From Flavobacteriales bacterium UBA720 (GTDB taxonomy: Bacteria > Bacteroidota > Bacteroidia > Flavobacteriales > Weeksellaceae), in contig DBLQ01000081.1 in the NCBI GenBank assembly GCA_002297505.1, positions 64,258 through 128,257 on the forward strand: a stretch of DNA of 64,000 bases. Direction: 5' to 3'. Position 1 is the first letter of the stretch. Every line of letters starts with the position of its first letter. Below are positions 17,411-26,150 of this stretch, piece by piece. The translations under genes and the position numbers were made by a program. The notes beneath the pieces are model-generated. The model did not search any database. It was given only the letters and a program-made list of their open reading frames with translations, and was not told the DNA's origin.

Positions 17411-17450
17411 TTGATTATAAATGATAATTCATAATTGATAAATGATAAAA
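17411..17450. repeat. AT-rich repeat with ATAAATGATAA / ATAATTGAT units
   Basis: Two interleaved motifs, ATAAATGATAA and TAATTGAT, recur within 40 bp directly upstream of the dehydrogenase start. Similar stretches lie upstream of the starts at 21642 and 57187. Confidence 0.5.
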
Positions 17451-17455
17451 AAGAA

Positions 17456-17475
17456 ACGGAAGAAAAATCTTCCGT
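17456..17475 (-). terminator. Hairpin terminator after the thioesterase gene
   Basis: ACGGAAGA / TCTTCCGT arms around a four-base loop; on the minus strand a T-rich stretch follows (TTTCTTTTTT). It lies seven bases after the thioesterase stop codon. Confidence 0.75.
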
Positions 17476-17481
17476 CATCCA

Positions 17482-18009
17482 TTATATTTCGATTTCTCCT
17501 GCAAATAGTTTTTTCAATTCTACAGAATCTGTAGGCTTCATTCTACCGGAAAGAATCAGTGAGAGTTCTTTTCTTCGGAGTGCAGCATCAAAACGTTTCA
17601 CCTCTTCTGGGGTTTCCGGCTCTATGGCAGGAATAGGAATCGGGCGATTGAACTCATCTACAGCGACAAAAGTATAAATCCCTTCATTCGTATGAGTTTT
17701 TGTTTGGTTGATCGGATCATCGAGCCAGACATCGACGTACACTTCCATGGATGTAGAAAATGCTCTGGAAACTTTGGACTCCAAAACCACAATGCCACCT
17801 TCAGGAATCGGATGATTGAAGGAAACATGATTGACAGACGCCGTCACTACTCTTCTCTCGCAATGTCTGGTTGCAGAAATGGAAGCTGCCCTGTCCATTC
17901 TTGACAACAGTTCGCCGCCAAAAAGATTTCTCAGAGAATTGGTTTCGTTTGGCAAAACGATGTTTGTCATTACAGTGAGGCTATCGTCCGGTTTTTTTGA
18001 TTTTTGCAT
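17482..18009 (-). CDS. Acyl-CoA thioesterase, hotdog fold (YciA/BACH type)
   Basis: 175 residues. The hotdog segment NETNSLRNLFGGELLSRMDRAASISATRH contains the catalytic region (Asn/Asp) of the acyl-CoA hydrolase family, followed by VTASVNHVSFNHPIPEGGIVVLESKV and MEVYVDVW. These enzymes release CoA from acyl-CoA esters. The start at 18009 overlaps the end of the HU-like gene by 29 bp; a later ATG (MTNIVLP) would remove the overlap and is equally possible. Confidence 0.88.
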   Translation of the reverse strand: MQKSKKPDDSLTVMTNIVLPNETNSLRNLFGGELLSRMDRAASISATRHCERRVVTASVNHVSFNHPIPEGGIVVLESKVSRAFSTSMEVYVDVWLDDPINQTKTHTNEGIYTFVAVDEFNRPIPIPAIEPETPEEVKRFDAALRRKELSLILSGRMKPTDSVELKKLFAGEIEI

Positions 18010-18652
18010 TGATTGTAGGTTTTATACTGTCTGATTTTAATGAGTCCTGCTTGGTAATTATCACTGCTCTTTTAGGCTGAGCTTTTTTGACGCTTGGTCT
18101 TGAAGGGATTTTGGACGATTTGCCAAAGATAAGATCCGGATTTTTAAATCCAAACAATATTGCCGATCCAACAGCGATGACTGCCACAAAAGTCCAGATC
18201 ACACTCTTACTTAAACTATAGGTTTCGGTGGACTGCGGCTCCGCTTTTTTACTTTTAAGCTGATTCAGATTGATGGCTTCAAACCCAAAGTCCTCATGGT
18301 CCGAAACCTTGACAACCTTCTGTGCATCGTCCATCTTAAATTCGCCAATATTCCGCAGCTGCAAAGACTTTCCGGATTTAAGCTGACTCAGCCATCCGGA
18401 TACTTCTGCTTTGAGATTTTGATCAACCTCACTCAAATCGCTCTGTGATTGCACTGCTACAAACTCCGGAAAATCGGTGTTTTGAATGGAAGGATCCAAT
18501 TCAAACGTTATCGATTCCTTGGGCGGGATGATGACAGAATTTTCAGCATCAATTTTGGCAGACTCGCGGATGAGCAAAAACACGCCAAAATCAGTGATCT
18601 CCGCTTTCTGATGCTTCAGAAGATATTGGTATAAGAAGTACTCAAAATTCAT
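17981..18652 (-). CDS. Membrane protein with HU-CCDC81-type N-terminal domain
   Basis: 223 residues. The N-terminus (FEYFLYQYLLKHQKAEITDFGVFLL and SLQLRNIGEFKMDD) matches the two HU-like CCDC81 bacterial domains seen in Bacteroidota, followed by a membrane helix (SVIWTFVAVIAVGSAILFGF, about 148-167) and a basic tail with many Lys/Pro. Such proteins often carry a C-terminal SPOR domain for peptidoglycan binding, but none is evident here. Probably a cell-envelope or nucleoid-anchoring protein (inference). Confidence 0.75.
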   Translation of the reverse strand: MNFEYFLYQYLLKHQKAEITDFGVFLLIRESAKIDAENSVIIPPKESITFELDPSIQNTDFPEFVAVQSQSDLSEVDQNLKAEVSGWLSQLKSGKSLQLRNIGEFKMDDAQKVVKVSDHEDFGFEAINLNQLKSKKAEPQSTETYSLSKSVIWTFVAVIAVGSAILFGFKNPDLIFGKSSKIPSRPSVKKAQPKRAVIITKQDSLKSDSIKPTINAKIKKTGR

Positions 18653-18692
18653 TGCCGCAAAACTACGTAATTTTTGATATTGTGGAAAATAT

Positions 18693-18720
18693 AAAAGGTT
18701 GCTTTTGCAAGCAACCTTTT
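18693..18720 (-). terminator. Terminator of the small T9SS-substrate gene
   Basis: Ten-base arms AAAAGGTTGC / GCAACCTTTT around an eight-base loop, 24 bp after the stop codon at 18744, followed by TATATTTT on the minus strand. Confidence 0.75.
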
Positions 18721-18743
18721 GATTTGATTTGAATTAATAAAAA

Positions 18744-19379
18744 TTAGTTGGAAAACTTCACCGTTTCTGCGATGTTGCTTCCGGAAATTGTCATCAGGTA
18801 CATTCCTTTTTGAGAAAGTCCCAAGTCAATAGGTGTTCCGCTGGCATTCACTTTCAGGTTTTTGATTACTTTTCCGCTAAAATCATAGATGGTAACATCC
18901 AGATTACCTTTAGCTGTCGTAAACAATTTGCCTGAAGCCACCTGAGATTTTGCTTTGGAAACAGCTTCGGAAACAGCCATCATAGCAATAGTCACCGGCG
19001 ACCAGCCTGTGGCATTGGTAGAAGCCTTAAGATCCGCTGTCTGCGTTCCACTGCCGTTATTATAAATAAAATTAATTTCATTAACGGTAGTTCCGGCAGC
19101 ATAAAGTGTGGATAGATCTACGCTGGCTGTATAATTCCCACTTCCATCCGGACCTGTCATCAGTTTGCCTGGCCAGCTCCCGAAAAGTTCTTTGAAGGTT
19201 CCTGCAGTATTATCTCCCGTGTTGCTCCATGAATAGAGATTAACTGGTGTGGAGCTAAAACCGTCCGTTGGGAATTTTGTGGTAAATGTTACGGTGTTTC
19301 CGGTAACTGCAATGCTCGTTTGAGCAGACATACTAATAACGGTCGCTGCCGTTAAAAGCAAAGAATAGATTTTTTTCAT
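18744..19379 (-). CDS. Secreted protein with T9SS type A sorting domain
   Basis: 211 residues: signal peptide (MKKIYSLLLTAATVISMSAQ), a central beta-sandwich domain resembling starch-binding or CBM-like modules (VNLYSWSNTGDNTAGTFKELFGSWPG ... NEINFIYNNGSGTQTADL), and a C-terminal T9SS sorting domain (DVTIYDFSGKVIKNLKVN ... YLMTISGSNIAETVKFSN). It is exported by T9SS and probably binds a glycan (inference from the central domain). Monocistronic with its own terminator. Confidence 0.85.
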   Translation of the reverse strand: MKKIYSLLLTAATVISMSAQTSIAVTGNTVTFTTKFPTDGFSSTPVNLYSWSNTGDNTAGTFKELFGSWPGKLMTGPDGSGNYTASVDLSTLYAAGTTVNEINFIYNNGSGTQTADLKASTNATGWSPVTIAMMAVSEAVSKAKSQVASGKLFTTAKGNLDVTIYDFSGKVIKNLKVNASGTPIDLGLSQKGMYLMTISGSNIAETVKFSN

Positions 19380-19536
19380 AGATGTAAATTTTTAAGGTCT
19401 ATATGGCTTTTCACTGATTTTTTTCGAAATCAACAAATACCTCTGTAAATCTAATATTAATTTTATATTAAGCGTGAAAAAAAATGAATACAGACCTCAA
19501 AAATTTACAATAAACTGATTTTCAGAAATAAAAATT

Positions 19537-21642
19537 TTATTTCAGGTTCAAAGAAACACCAAAAAGGAAGTTAATTCCGGCCTGTGCGAAGTAGTACGGA
19601 CCACTAAAACCGTTGTTGACATACTTGGTATCGGTGAAATTATTTAACAGGAACCTCAGCATCACTTCCTGTTTTTGGAACGGAAGTTTATAGGATACAT
19701 TAAAATCCGGAACAAAGTAGGAATCCAGCTGATTGTCCTTATTCCCTGTATTGTCCAAAAACTGTTTCCCTACAAACTGACCTGTAAGACCAAGGTTTAA
19801 ATGACGAACCGGTGAATACTGAATGTTGGCATTCGCAATAACACCCGGTGAAAAAGAGATTTCGGTATTTCCAAAGTTCTGAACGCCGGCTTCTGTCTCC
19901 GAATAAAAATTCTTATTTCTATTTTCACTGAAAGTCGCATTGGCAGAGACCTGAAGCTGCTGTGTGATCTTGGATAAAATCCCTAACTCCAATCCCAGAC
20001 GGTAACTTCTGCCGCTGTTGGTCCGGATGAATTCTCCGACATTGTTGATCTGACCGTTAAGAACCAATTGATTTTTGTAATGCATATAATAAGCATTGGC
20101 AGTCAGTGAAACTTTACCAAGCTGCTGCTCCCATCCGGCTTCGAAGTCATATAGCGTTTCCGGCTTCACATCTGGGTTTGCAAACAAGTCGTCCCGATTT
20201 GGCTCGCGGTGCGCATTGGCATAGGAAATAAAAATTTTTCCTTTTGCAAGATTAAAATTCACACCTGCTTTGGGATTGAAAAAAGTCCATTTCCGGTAGA
20301 GATCCACGCCCTCATTATCACCTTGCTGTACAATCTTAGTATCATAATTAATATTCCGGAGTTGTAAATCGCCAAAAAATTCAAACTGGTTTAATTGATA
20401 GATGGCCTTGGCAAAACCCGAAACTTCATTCTTAACGGAATTGTTGCGGTAATACTCATGTTCGCTGATCTCTGGCAGAAAAACGCCTGTCACATTCCCG
20501 AAATGCCTCCCGTAATACTGGTTGGCCACTGCGCCAAAATTAAGGTCAAGATGACCCAAATTGCCGTACAATGTAGAAATCACACCATAAAAATCGTTGT
20601 CCAGCCATTTCTTCCTGATGAAGTCGGAAGTTTTGATTTCCGTCCCGTTATCAATGATGTTGGGCAAATTGTATTTGGAAAATTTGGCATCTTGCTTATA
20701 GTTTTCGTAAAAACCTTTTCCTTTGGTGTAGTGCGCGGTAGTCTCGAGTTTCCATTCATTAGAAAACTTCTGGTTCCATAACAATTGATAATGATTCTGA
20801 CGGTAATTATCGGTTTCGTTGTCATAAAATCCTACGATATTCTCCCAGTTGGCATCATAAATTGCGCCGGAATAATTGAATTTCGGATTGGTTTCCCACG
20901 TGGCTTTATCAATACCATTCCAGGCTTGGTAAGTTTTTTCCTTGCCTCCAAATGCTAAGAATCGCAATTCCGTACGGTCCTCCTGAAATAGAGCGGAGAA
21001 ATTGTAGGATTGTAGTTTTGAAAAGGCGCGGTCAATATAACCGTCTGAATTGATGTAGGTGTACCGTCCCATCACGGCCATTTTGTTGTTCCAGAATTTT
21101 CCGGAATTGACTTCCGCCGAATATTTGTATGTATTGAACGACCCGTAAGAATCATCAGACCGCACCGAGAATGTATCTGCAGGATCCCTGGAAATTACGT
21201 TAACACTGGCTCCAAAGGCCGAGACACCATTGGACGATGTTCCCACACCACGCTGAATCACGATCTGGGAAGCCGAACTCGTGAGATCCGGAACATTGAC
21301 AAAGAAAGTTCCCTGCGATTCGGAATCATTATAAGGAACACCATTCAGCATGACATTGATGCTGGTGCCTGCAGTGCCACGGATCCTGAGACCTGTATAG
21401 CCCACACCATTCCCGGCATCTGAGGTAGACACCACAGACATCTGGTTTTTGAGCAGAATCGGCAGATCCTGACCGAGATTTTTGTCGGCCAAATCTTTCC
21501 CGACATTAATGATGGACTTGGCCACCGGCGTTCTTTTGGTAAATTCGACGGCAGGAATGGATGTAATGTTGGCTGAATCCTGCACCGTCTGCGAAAGATA
21601 GAAAGGAGCAATCAATACTCCTAAAAAAATAAATCCTTTCAT
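19537..21642 (-). CDS. TonB-dependent outer-membrane receptor, probable thiamine transporter
   Basis: 701 residues with signal peptide, a plug domain (GLRIRGTAGTSINVMLNGVPYNDSES ... QIVIQRGVGTSSNGVSAFGASVNVISRDP, about 50-150) and a 22-strand type barrel ending in a hydrophobic residue (VSLNLK). TonB receptors use ExbB/ExbD/TonB energy to import scarce ligands. A TPP riboswitch stands between the upstream gene and this ATG, so the ligand is most likely thiamine or a thiamine precursor, the outer-membrane thiamine transporter of Bacteroidetes (established class; ligand inferred). No thiamine biosynthesis gene is adjacent. Alternative ligand: another vitamin-like compound under TPP control. Confidence 0.9.
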   Translation of the reverse strand: MKGFIFLGVLIAPFYLSQTVQDSANITSIPAVEFTKRTPVAKSIINVGKDLADKNLGQDLPILLKNQMSVVSTSDAGNGVGYTGLRIRGTAGTSINVMLNGVPYNDSESQGTFFVNVPDLTSSASQIVIQRGVGTSSNGVSAFGASVNVISRDPADTFSVRSDDSYGSFNTYKYSAEVNSGKFWNNKMAVMGRYTYINSDGYIDRAFSKLQSYNFSALFQEDRTELRFLAFGGKEKTYQAWNGIDKATWETNPKFNYSGAIYDANWENIVGFYDNETDNYRQNHYQLLWNQKFSNEWKLETTAHYTKGKGFYENYKQDAKFSKYNLPNIIDNGTEIKTSDFIRKKWLDNDFYGVISTLYGNLGHLDLNFGAVANQYYGRHFGNVTGVFLPEISEHEYYRNNSVKNEVSGFAKAIYQLNQFEFFGDLQLRNINYDTKIVQQGDNEGVDLYRKWTFFNPKAGVNFNLAKGKIFISYANAHREPNRDDLFANPDVKPETLYDFEAGWEQQLGKVSLTANAYYMHYKNQLVLNGQINNVGEFIRTNSGRSYRLGLELGILSKITQQLQVSANATFSENRNKNFYSETEAGVQNFGNTEISFSPGVIANANIQYSPVRHLNLGLTGQFVGKQFLDNTGNKDNQLDSYFVPDFNVSYKLPFQKQEVMLRFLLNNFTDTKYVNNGFSGPYYFAQAGINFLFGVSLNLK

Positions 21643-21694
21643 TCTCTAAAATTTTGTTGTTAAAATTTATAGGAATAAAAGGGGCGACTATGGG

Positions 21695-21770
21695 TATAAA
21701 TGATCAATTATGATTGATAAATGATTTTTTATAACGTTATTATTAATCAATTATCCTGTATCATCCATCA
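21695..21770. repeat. AT-rich repeat stretch in the riboswitch-to-ATG leader
   Basis: Repeated ATAAATGAT, TTGATAAATGAT and TTTATAAATGATGG motifs fill the leader between the TPP aptamer and the receptor start. They resemble the repeats at 17411-17450 and 57190-57225. Confidence 0.45.
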
Positions 21771-21783
21771 TTTATAAAATGAA

Positions 21784-21852
21784 TGTTTCCCTAAACTCGT
21801 TACAAGTTCCAGGTTCATTGGGTATAATCTCAGCTTTTTACGGCACCCCTTA
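21784..21852 (-). promoter_or_regulatory. TPP (thiamine pyrophosphate) riboswitch
   Basis: Reading the minus strand, the conserved THI-element blocks appear in order: AAGGGGTGCC, CTGAGA, TACCCA, GAACCTGGA and TTTAGGGAAAC. The spacing agrees with the TPP aptamer (about 69 nt). It lies 142 nt before the TonB receptor ATG, on the same strand. TPP binding would switch off expression; the expression platform is not obvious, although a CCCCTT near 21680 could pair with the aptamer's AAGGGG. Confidence 0.92.
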
Positions 21853-21877
21853 AATTTCTGACTGCGAAATTACAATA

Positions 21878-22561
21878 TTATTTCTTTGTGTACGTAGTAT
21901 AGGCATGATTATTTCGATTAATGTAAAAATAATCGTTGCCATCCAGCGAAACTTCGAACAGGCCGGCCGTTTTCCAGCTGAGGTTACACTTGATATCATC
22001 GTAAATAAAAGGAATGATGACTTCATTCTTTTTATTGATAACACCAAACTTATCACCCTTAACTGCAATGATCATTGGATTTTCCGGATCGCCATCCATA
22101 ATGCTCAGCTGCTGGTATTGTGGCGCAATCACGAAATCATCAAAGATCTTGGACTCCACATTTTTTTTGCTGATAATGCCATAGCGTCCATCCATAACAT
22201 AGGCATTGTACTGCGGTGCATGGTATTCGTAGAAGCAGCGTCCCAGATCCTTTTGTTGATATTCGTACACGCGGCGCCCTTTTTTGTCTATGCGATAAGA
22301 CTTTTCATTTTTCTCGACAGTTGCATAATCGGATGAACCAAACTTCCTTACAGCTGTGTTAGGCGAATTGAGAAGATTGCAATCCTCCGCAAAAAACATG
22401 GCAATATGATATTCCGGAACAATCACTGTTTTTCCGGACTGGTCTATGTAACCACTTTTTTCGTTGATTTTTATGGGAATAAGTGTCGGGATATTATCAG
22501 CCATCTGTGAGTAGGCCAATAAACCGAAGCTTACTGCAAATAAGCTTAGTAATTTTTTCAT
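21878..22561 (-). CDS. Exported WG-repeat protein
   Basis: 227 residues: a signal peptide (MKKLLSLFAVSFGLLAYSQ) and three to four WG (beta-propeller-like) repeats, shown by KSGYIDQSGKTVIVPEYH, KSYRIDKKGRRVYEY, RYGIISKKN and KFGVINKKNEVIIPFIYDDI. WG repeats are thought to be protein-interaction modules and no enzymatic role is known. Coupled in an operon 23 bp after the DUF2752 gene. It ends 26 bp before the TPP riboswitch of the next gene, which is therefore an independent unit. Confidence 0.85.
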   Translation of the reverse strand: MKKLLSLFAVSFGLLAYSQMADNIPTLIPIKINEKSGYIDQSGKTVIVPEYHIAMFFAEDCNLLNSPNTAVRKFGSSDYATVEKNEKSYRIDKKGRRVYEYQQKDLGRCFYEYHAPQYNAYVMDGRYGIISKKNVESKIFDDFVIAPQYQQLSIMDGDPENPMIIAVKGDKFGVINKKNEVIIPFIYDDIKCNLSWKTAGLFEVSLDGNDYFYINRNNHAYTTYTKK

Positions 22562-22584
22562 CGCGTGTAATGTGTTTATCAGTC

Positions 22585-23001
22585 TTAGAAAATTGCCTGG
22601 TAAACGGCTGTATTTCTAAAAAGCGAAAATACTAAAATTATTACGATTAATACAAATGTAATTGCACGACCAAAAAAGATGCCATACCAATTACGCATTA
22701 CCGGATGTTTTCTGAAAATTATGATGATGAGATAAAATAAGGAAACTGGCAGCAATAGTACAAAAAGTGGATTTAGAGCCCATGCTGCACGCCAGTTGCC
22801 GTGGAGAATTGCATGGAGGGCACGCTGTACACCACAGCCGGCACAGTCATAGCCTGTTAAGGTCTTGAGAGGACAGCTTGGGAAGAAGGATTTTTCCGAG
22901 GGATCGAAATAATAATATACAGCTACAAATAACGAGAGCAGTCCCAGAACGGCAACCATTTTCCAATTTATTTTCTGTAAAAATTTGATTTTTAGATCCA
23001 T
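22585..23001 (-). CDS. DUF2752 membrane protein
   Basis: 138 residues with three membrane helices (about 15-33, 75-97, 112-132). The DUF2752 signature CPLKTLTGYDCAGCGVQRAL is complete, including CxGCGxxRA, followed by HGNWRAAWALNPLF. The family is widespread in Bacteroidota and of unknown function; the cysteines may bind a metal or form disulfides at the membrane face (inference). First gene of a two-gene operon with the WG-repeat protein. Confidence 0.88.
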   Translation of the reverse strand: MDLKIKFLQKINWKMVAVLGLLSLFVAVYYYFDPSEKSFFPSCPLKTLTGYDCAGCGVQRALHAILHGNWRAAWALNPLFVLLLPVSLFYLIIIIFRKHPVMRNWYGIFFGRAITFVLIVIILVFSLFRNTAVYQAIF

Positions 23002-23124
23002 AACAATGTTAAACGCGCGGAGTAAAATAAAAATTATTCTTGTAAAATATGGATAAATAGATAAAAGAAATACAATTTATTTTTAATCTAAATTATTCTA
23101 TTCTTAAAAAAGTTTAGAATTTCG

Positions 23125-23132
23125 TAAATTTG
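23125..23132 (+). promoter_or_regulatory. Possible -7 promoter element for acnB
   Basis: TAAATTTG fits TAnnTTTG. If used, the acnB transcript would have a leader of about 115 nt, in which no named RNA element was recognised. Confidence 0.4.
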
Positions 23133-23253
23133 GGCGAATTTAACAATAATATAATCACCTTTTTGCAAGAAGCTGATTGGATTGTTAAATAACATCTGAG
23201 GTCAGCATTCGCTAAGCCTTGAGTTAAAACAAGAAGAAAAGAGTTCTAATATT

Positions 23254-26034
23254 ATGAGTATTTATCAGGATTATATCCAAGAAATCGAAGAAAGAAAAAC
23301 ACTGGGACTTCACCCAAAACCAATCGACAGCGCAGAATTACTGAGCGCAATCATTGATCAGATTAAAGATCCGGCTAATGAACACAGAGCCGACTCACTT
23401 AATTTTTTCATCTACAATACTTTACCTGGCACCACCAGCGCAGCCGGCGTAAAGGCTCAATTTCTCAAAGAAATCATCCTAGGAGAATCTGAATTACTGG
23501 AAATATCTCCAGCCTACGCTTTCGAACTGTTATCTCACATGAAAGGTGGTCCTTCAATTCAAGTTCTTCTTGATTTGGCTTTGGGGAATGATGAAGCTAT
23601 CGCAAGACAGGCTGCTGAAGTTCTTAAAACTCAGGTTTACTTGTATGACGCTGATACAGCACGTTTAAAAGAAGCTTACGAATTAGGAAGCAAAATCGCT
23701 AAAGATATTTTGGAAAGCTATGCAAAAGCAGAATTTTTCACCAAACTTCCTGAAGTTGCAGAAGAAATCAAGGTGGTGACTTATATTGCTGCGGAAGGTG
23801 ATATTTCAACCGACTTATTGTCTCCGGGAAACCAAGCACACTCACGTTCTGACCGTGAACTGCACGGCCAGTGTATGATGTCACCTGCTCAACAGGAAGA
23901 AATAAAAGCGCTTCAGGCTCAACATCCTGATGCAAGCGTGATGTTGATTGCAGAAAAAGGAACAATGGGCGTTGGTTCTTCTCGTATGTCCGGTGTAAAC
24001 AACGTTGCTCTTTGGACAGGGAAACAGGCAAGTCCTTACGTACCATTCGTAAACATTGCTCCGATTGTAGCCGGAACCAATGGTATTTCTCCAATTTTCT
24101 TGACAACCGTTGACGTAACCGGAGGTATCGGAATCGACCTACAAAACTGGGTTAAGAAAACGGACGAAAACGGAAATCCTGTCCGTAATGAAAATGGAGA
24201 CATTGTTTTGGAAGAAAAATATTCTGTTGCTACAGGAACTGTTTTGACCATCAATACGAAAGAGAAAAAATTATACAACGGAGAAACTGAATTGAAAGAC
24301 ATTTCAAAATCATTCACGCCTCAGAAATTAGAATTTATCAGAGCGGGTGGTTCTTATGCCATCGTTTTTGGTAAAAAAATTCAGACGTTTGCGGCTAAAA
24401 CTTTAGGAATTACAGCTCCTGCAGTTTTTGCGCCTTCTAAAGAAATTTCTATTGAAGGACAAGGTTTGACTGCGGTTGAAAAAATCTTCAACAGAAATGC
24501 GGTTGGCGTTACTGAAGGCAAATTATTACACGCAGGTTCAGACGTTAGAGTTGAAGTTAATATCGTTGGATCTCAGGATACAACAGGTTTGATGACGGCT
24601 CAGGAATTGGAATCGATGGCTGCAACGGTAATTTCTCCGATTGTGGACGGCGCTTACCAGTCAGGATGTCACACGGCTTCGGTTTGGGATAAAAAAGCGC
24701 AGGCTAATATTCCTAAATTAATGAAATTTATGAACGATTTCGGGGTAATCACAGCTCGTGACCCGAAAGGTGAATACCACGCAATGACAGACGTTATTCA
24801 CAAAGTTCTTAACGATATTACGGTTGACGAATGGGCCATCATCATCGGAGGTGACTCTCACACAAGGATGTCTAAAGGGGTTGCTTTCGGAGCTGACTCC
24901 GGAACAGTAGCTTTAGCTTTGGCAACAGGTGAAGCATCAATGCCGATTCCTGAATCGGTAAAAGTGACTTTCAAAGGCGAAATGAAGGAGCATATGGATT
25001 TCCGTGATGTCGTTCACGCGACTCAGGCTCAGATGTTGAAGCAATTCGACGGAGAAAATGTTTTCCAGGGAAGAATTATCGAGGTTCACATCGGAACTCT
25101 TCCGGCTGACCAGGCATTTACATTCACAGACTGGACTGCAGAGATGAAAGCTAAAGCTTCTATCTGTATTTCTGAAGACGATACTTTGATCCAATCATTG
25201 GAAATTGCAAAAAGCAGAATCCAGATTATGATCGACAAAGGAATGGATAATCACAACCACGTTCTTCAGGGTCTTATCAACAAAGCAAACAAGAGAATCG
25301 AGGAAATCAGAACTGGTGACAAACCTGCCTTGACTCCGGATGCTAATGCAAAATATTATGCTGAAGTAGTTGTTGACCTCGATCAAATTGTGGAGCCAAT
25401 GATTGCCGATCCGGACGTCAACAACGAAGATGTTTCTAAAAGATACACACACGATACCATCAGAGACCTTACTTTCTACGGCGGCGAGAAAAAAGTGGAT
25501 CTTGGTTTTGTAGGATCTTGTATGGTTCACAAAGGTGACTTGAAGATTGTTTCTCAAATGTTGAGAAATCTTGAACAGAAGAACGGTAAAGTAGAATTCC
25601 AGGCTCCATTAGTAGTTGCGGCTCCAACTTATAATATCATTGACGAATTAAAGGCTGAAGGTGACTGGGAATTATTAGAGAAATATTCCGGTTTCGAATT
25701 CAACGATGCTGCTCCGAAAGGTGAGGCCCGTACTCAGTATGAAAACATGATGTACCTTGAGCGCCCAGGTTGTAACCTGTGCATGGGTAACCAGGAAAAA
25801 GCGGAGAAAGGAGATACAGTTTTGGCAACTTCTACGCGTCTTTTTCAGGGAAGAGTTGTTGAGGATTCTGAACGTAAAAAAGGAGAATCCTTATTGGCTT
25901 CTACTCCAGTGGTTGTTTTATCAGCCATCAAAGGAAGAATTCCAAGCATCGAAGAATACAAAGAAGCGGTGGAAGGAATTGATTTAACGACTTTTGTTCC
26001 ATCAATTAAAGAATTGGTAACTGTTGGTCATTAA
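23254..26034 (+). CDS. acnB: Aconitate hydratase B (bifunctional aconitase / 2-methylisocitrate dehydratase)
   Basis: 926 residues with the AcnB domain order: an N-terminal HEAT-like domain (MSIYQDYIQEIEERKTLGL ... SHMKGGPSIQVLLDLAL), a swivel domain, then the catalytic aconitase domains. The [4Fe-4S]-binding cysteines lie at GSCMVHKGD (C-terminal third) and in the paired CNLCMGN motif. The enzyme isomerises citrate to isocitrate in the TCA cycle and can act on 2-methylisocitrate in propionate breakdown. Substrate-binding residues GGDSHTRMSKG are present. It is monocistronic, ended by a 14-bp stem terminator. Confidence 0.96.
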   Translation: MSIYQDYIQEIEERKTLGLHPKPIDSAELLSAIIDQIKDPANEHRADSLNFFIYNTLPGTTSAAGVKAQFLKEIILGESELLEISPAYAFELLSHMKGGPSIQVLLDLALGNDEAIARQAAEVLKTQVYLYDADTARLKEAYELGSKIAKDILESYAKAEFFTKLPEVAEEIKVVTYIAAEGDISTDLLSPGNQAHSRSDRELHGQCMMSPAQQEEIKALQAQHPDASVMLIAEKGTMGVGSSRMSGVNNVALWTGKQASPYVPFVNIAPIVAGTNGISPIFLTTVDVTGGIGIDLQNWVKKTDENGNPVRNENGDIVLEEKYSVATGTVLTINTKEKKLYNGETELKDISKSFTPQKLEFIRAGGSYAIVFGKKIQTFAAKTLGITAPAVFAPSKEISIEGQGLTAVEKIFNRNAVGVTEGKLLHAGSDVRVEVNIVGSQDTTGLMTAQELESMAATVISPIVDGAYQSGCHTASVWDKKAQANIPKLMKFMNDFGVITARDPKGEYHAMTDVIHKVLNDITVDEWAIIIGGDSHTRMSKGVAFGADSGTVALALATGEASMPIPESVKVTFKGEMKEHMDFRDVVHATQAQMLKQFDGENVFQGRIIEVHIGTLPADQAFTFTDWTAEMKAKASICISEDDTLIQSLEIAKSRIQIMIDKGMDNHNHVLQGLINKANKRIEEIRTGDKPALTPDANAKYYAEVVVDLDQIVEPMIADPDVNNEDVSKRYTHDTIRDLTFYGGEKKVDLGFVGSCMVHKGDLKIVSQMLRNLEQKNGKVEFQAPLVVAAPTYNIIDELKAEGDWELLEKYSGFEFNDAAPKGEARTQYENMMYLERPGCNLCMGNQEKAEKGDTVLATSTRLFQGRVVEDSERKKGESLLASTPVVVLSAIKGRIPSIEEYKEAVEGIDLTTFVPSIKELVTVGH

Positions 26035-26071
26035 TAGATTTTGAATTAAAGTCGGAAGGCTTTTTCAATAT

Positions 26072-26107
26072 AAAAGGAAGATTTCCAAGAGAAATCTTCC
26101 TTTTTTT
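26072..26107 (+). terminator. Strong terminator after acnB
   Basis: Fourteen-base perfect arms (AAAAGGAAGATTTC and its complement) with a five-base loop, followed by T-rich sequence. It can also act for the convergent hypothetical gene at 26151. Confidence 0.85.
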
Positions 26108-26150
26108 ATTTTTAATTCTTTCTATTGACAATCCAATTTTTATGTCGTGG

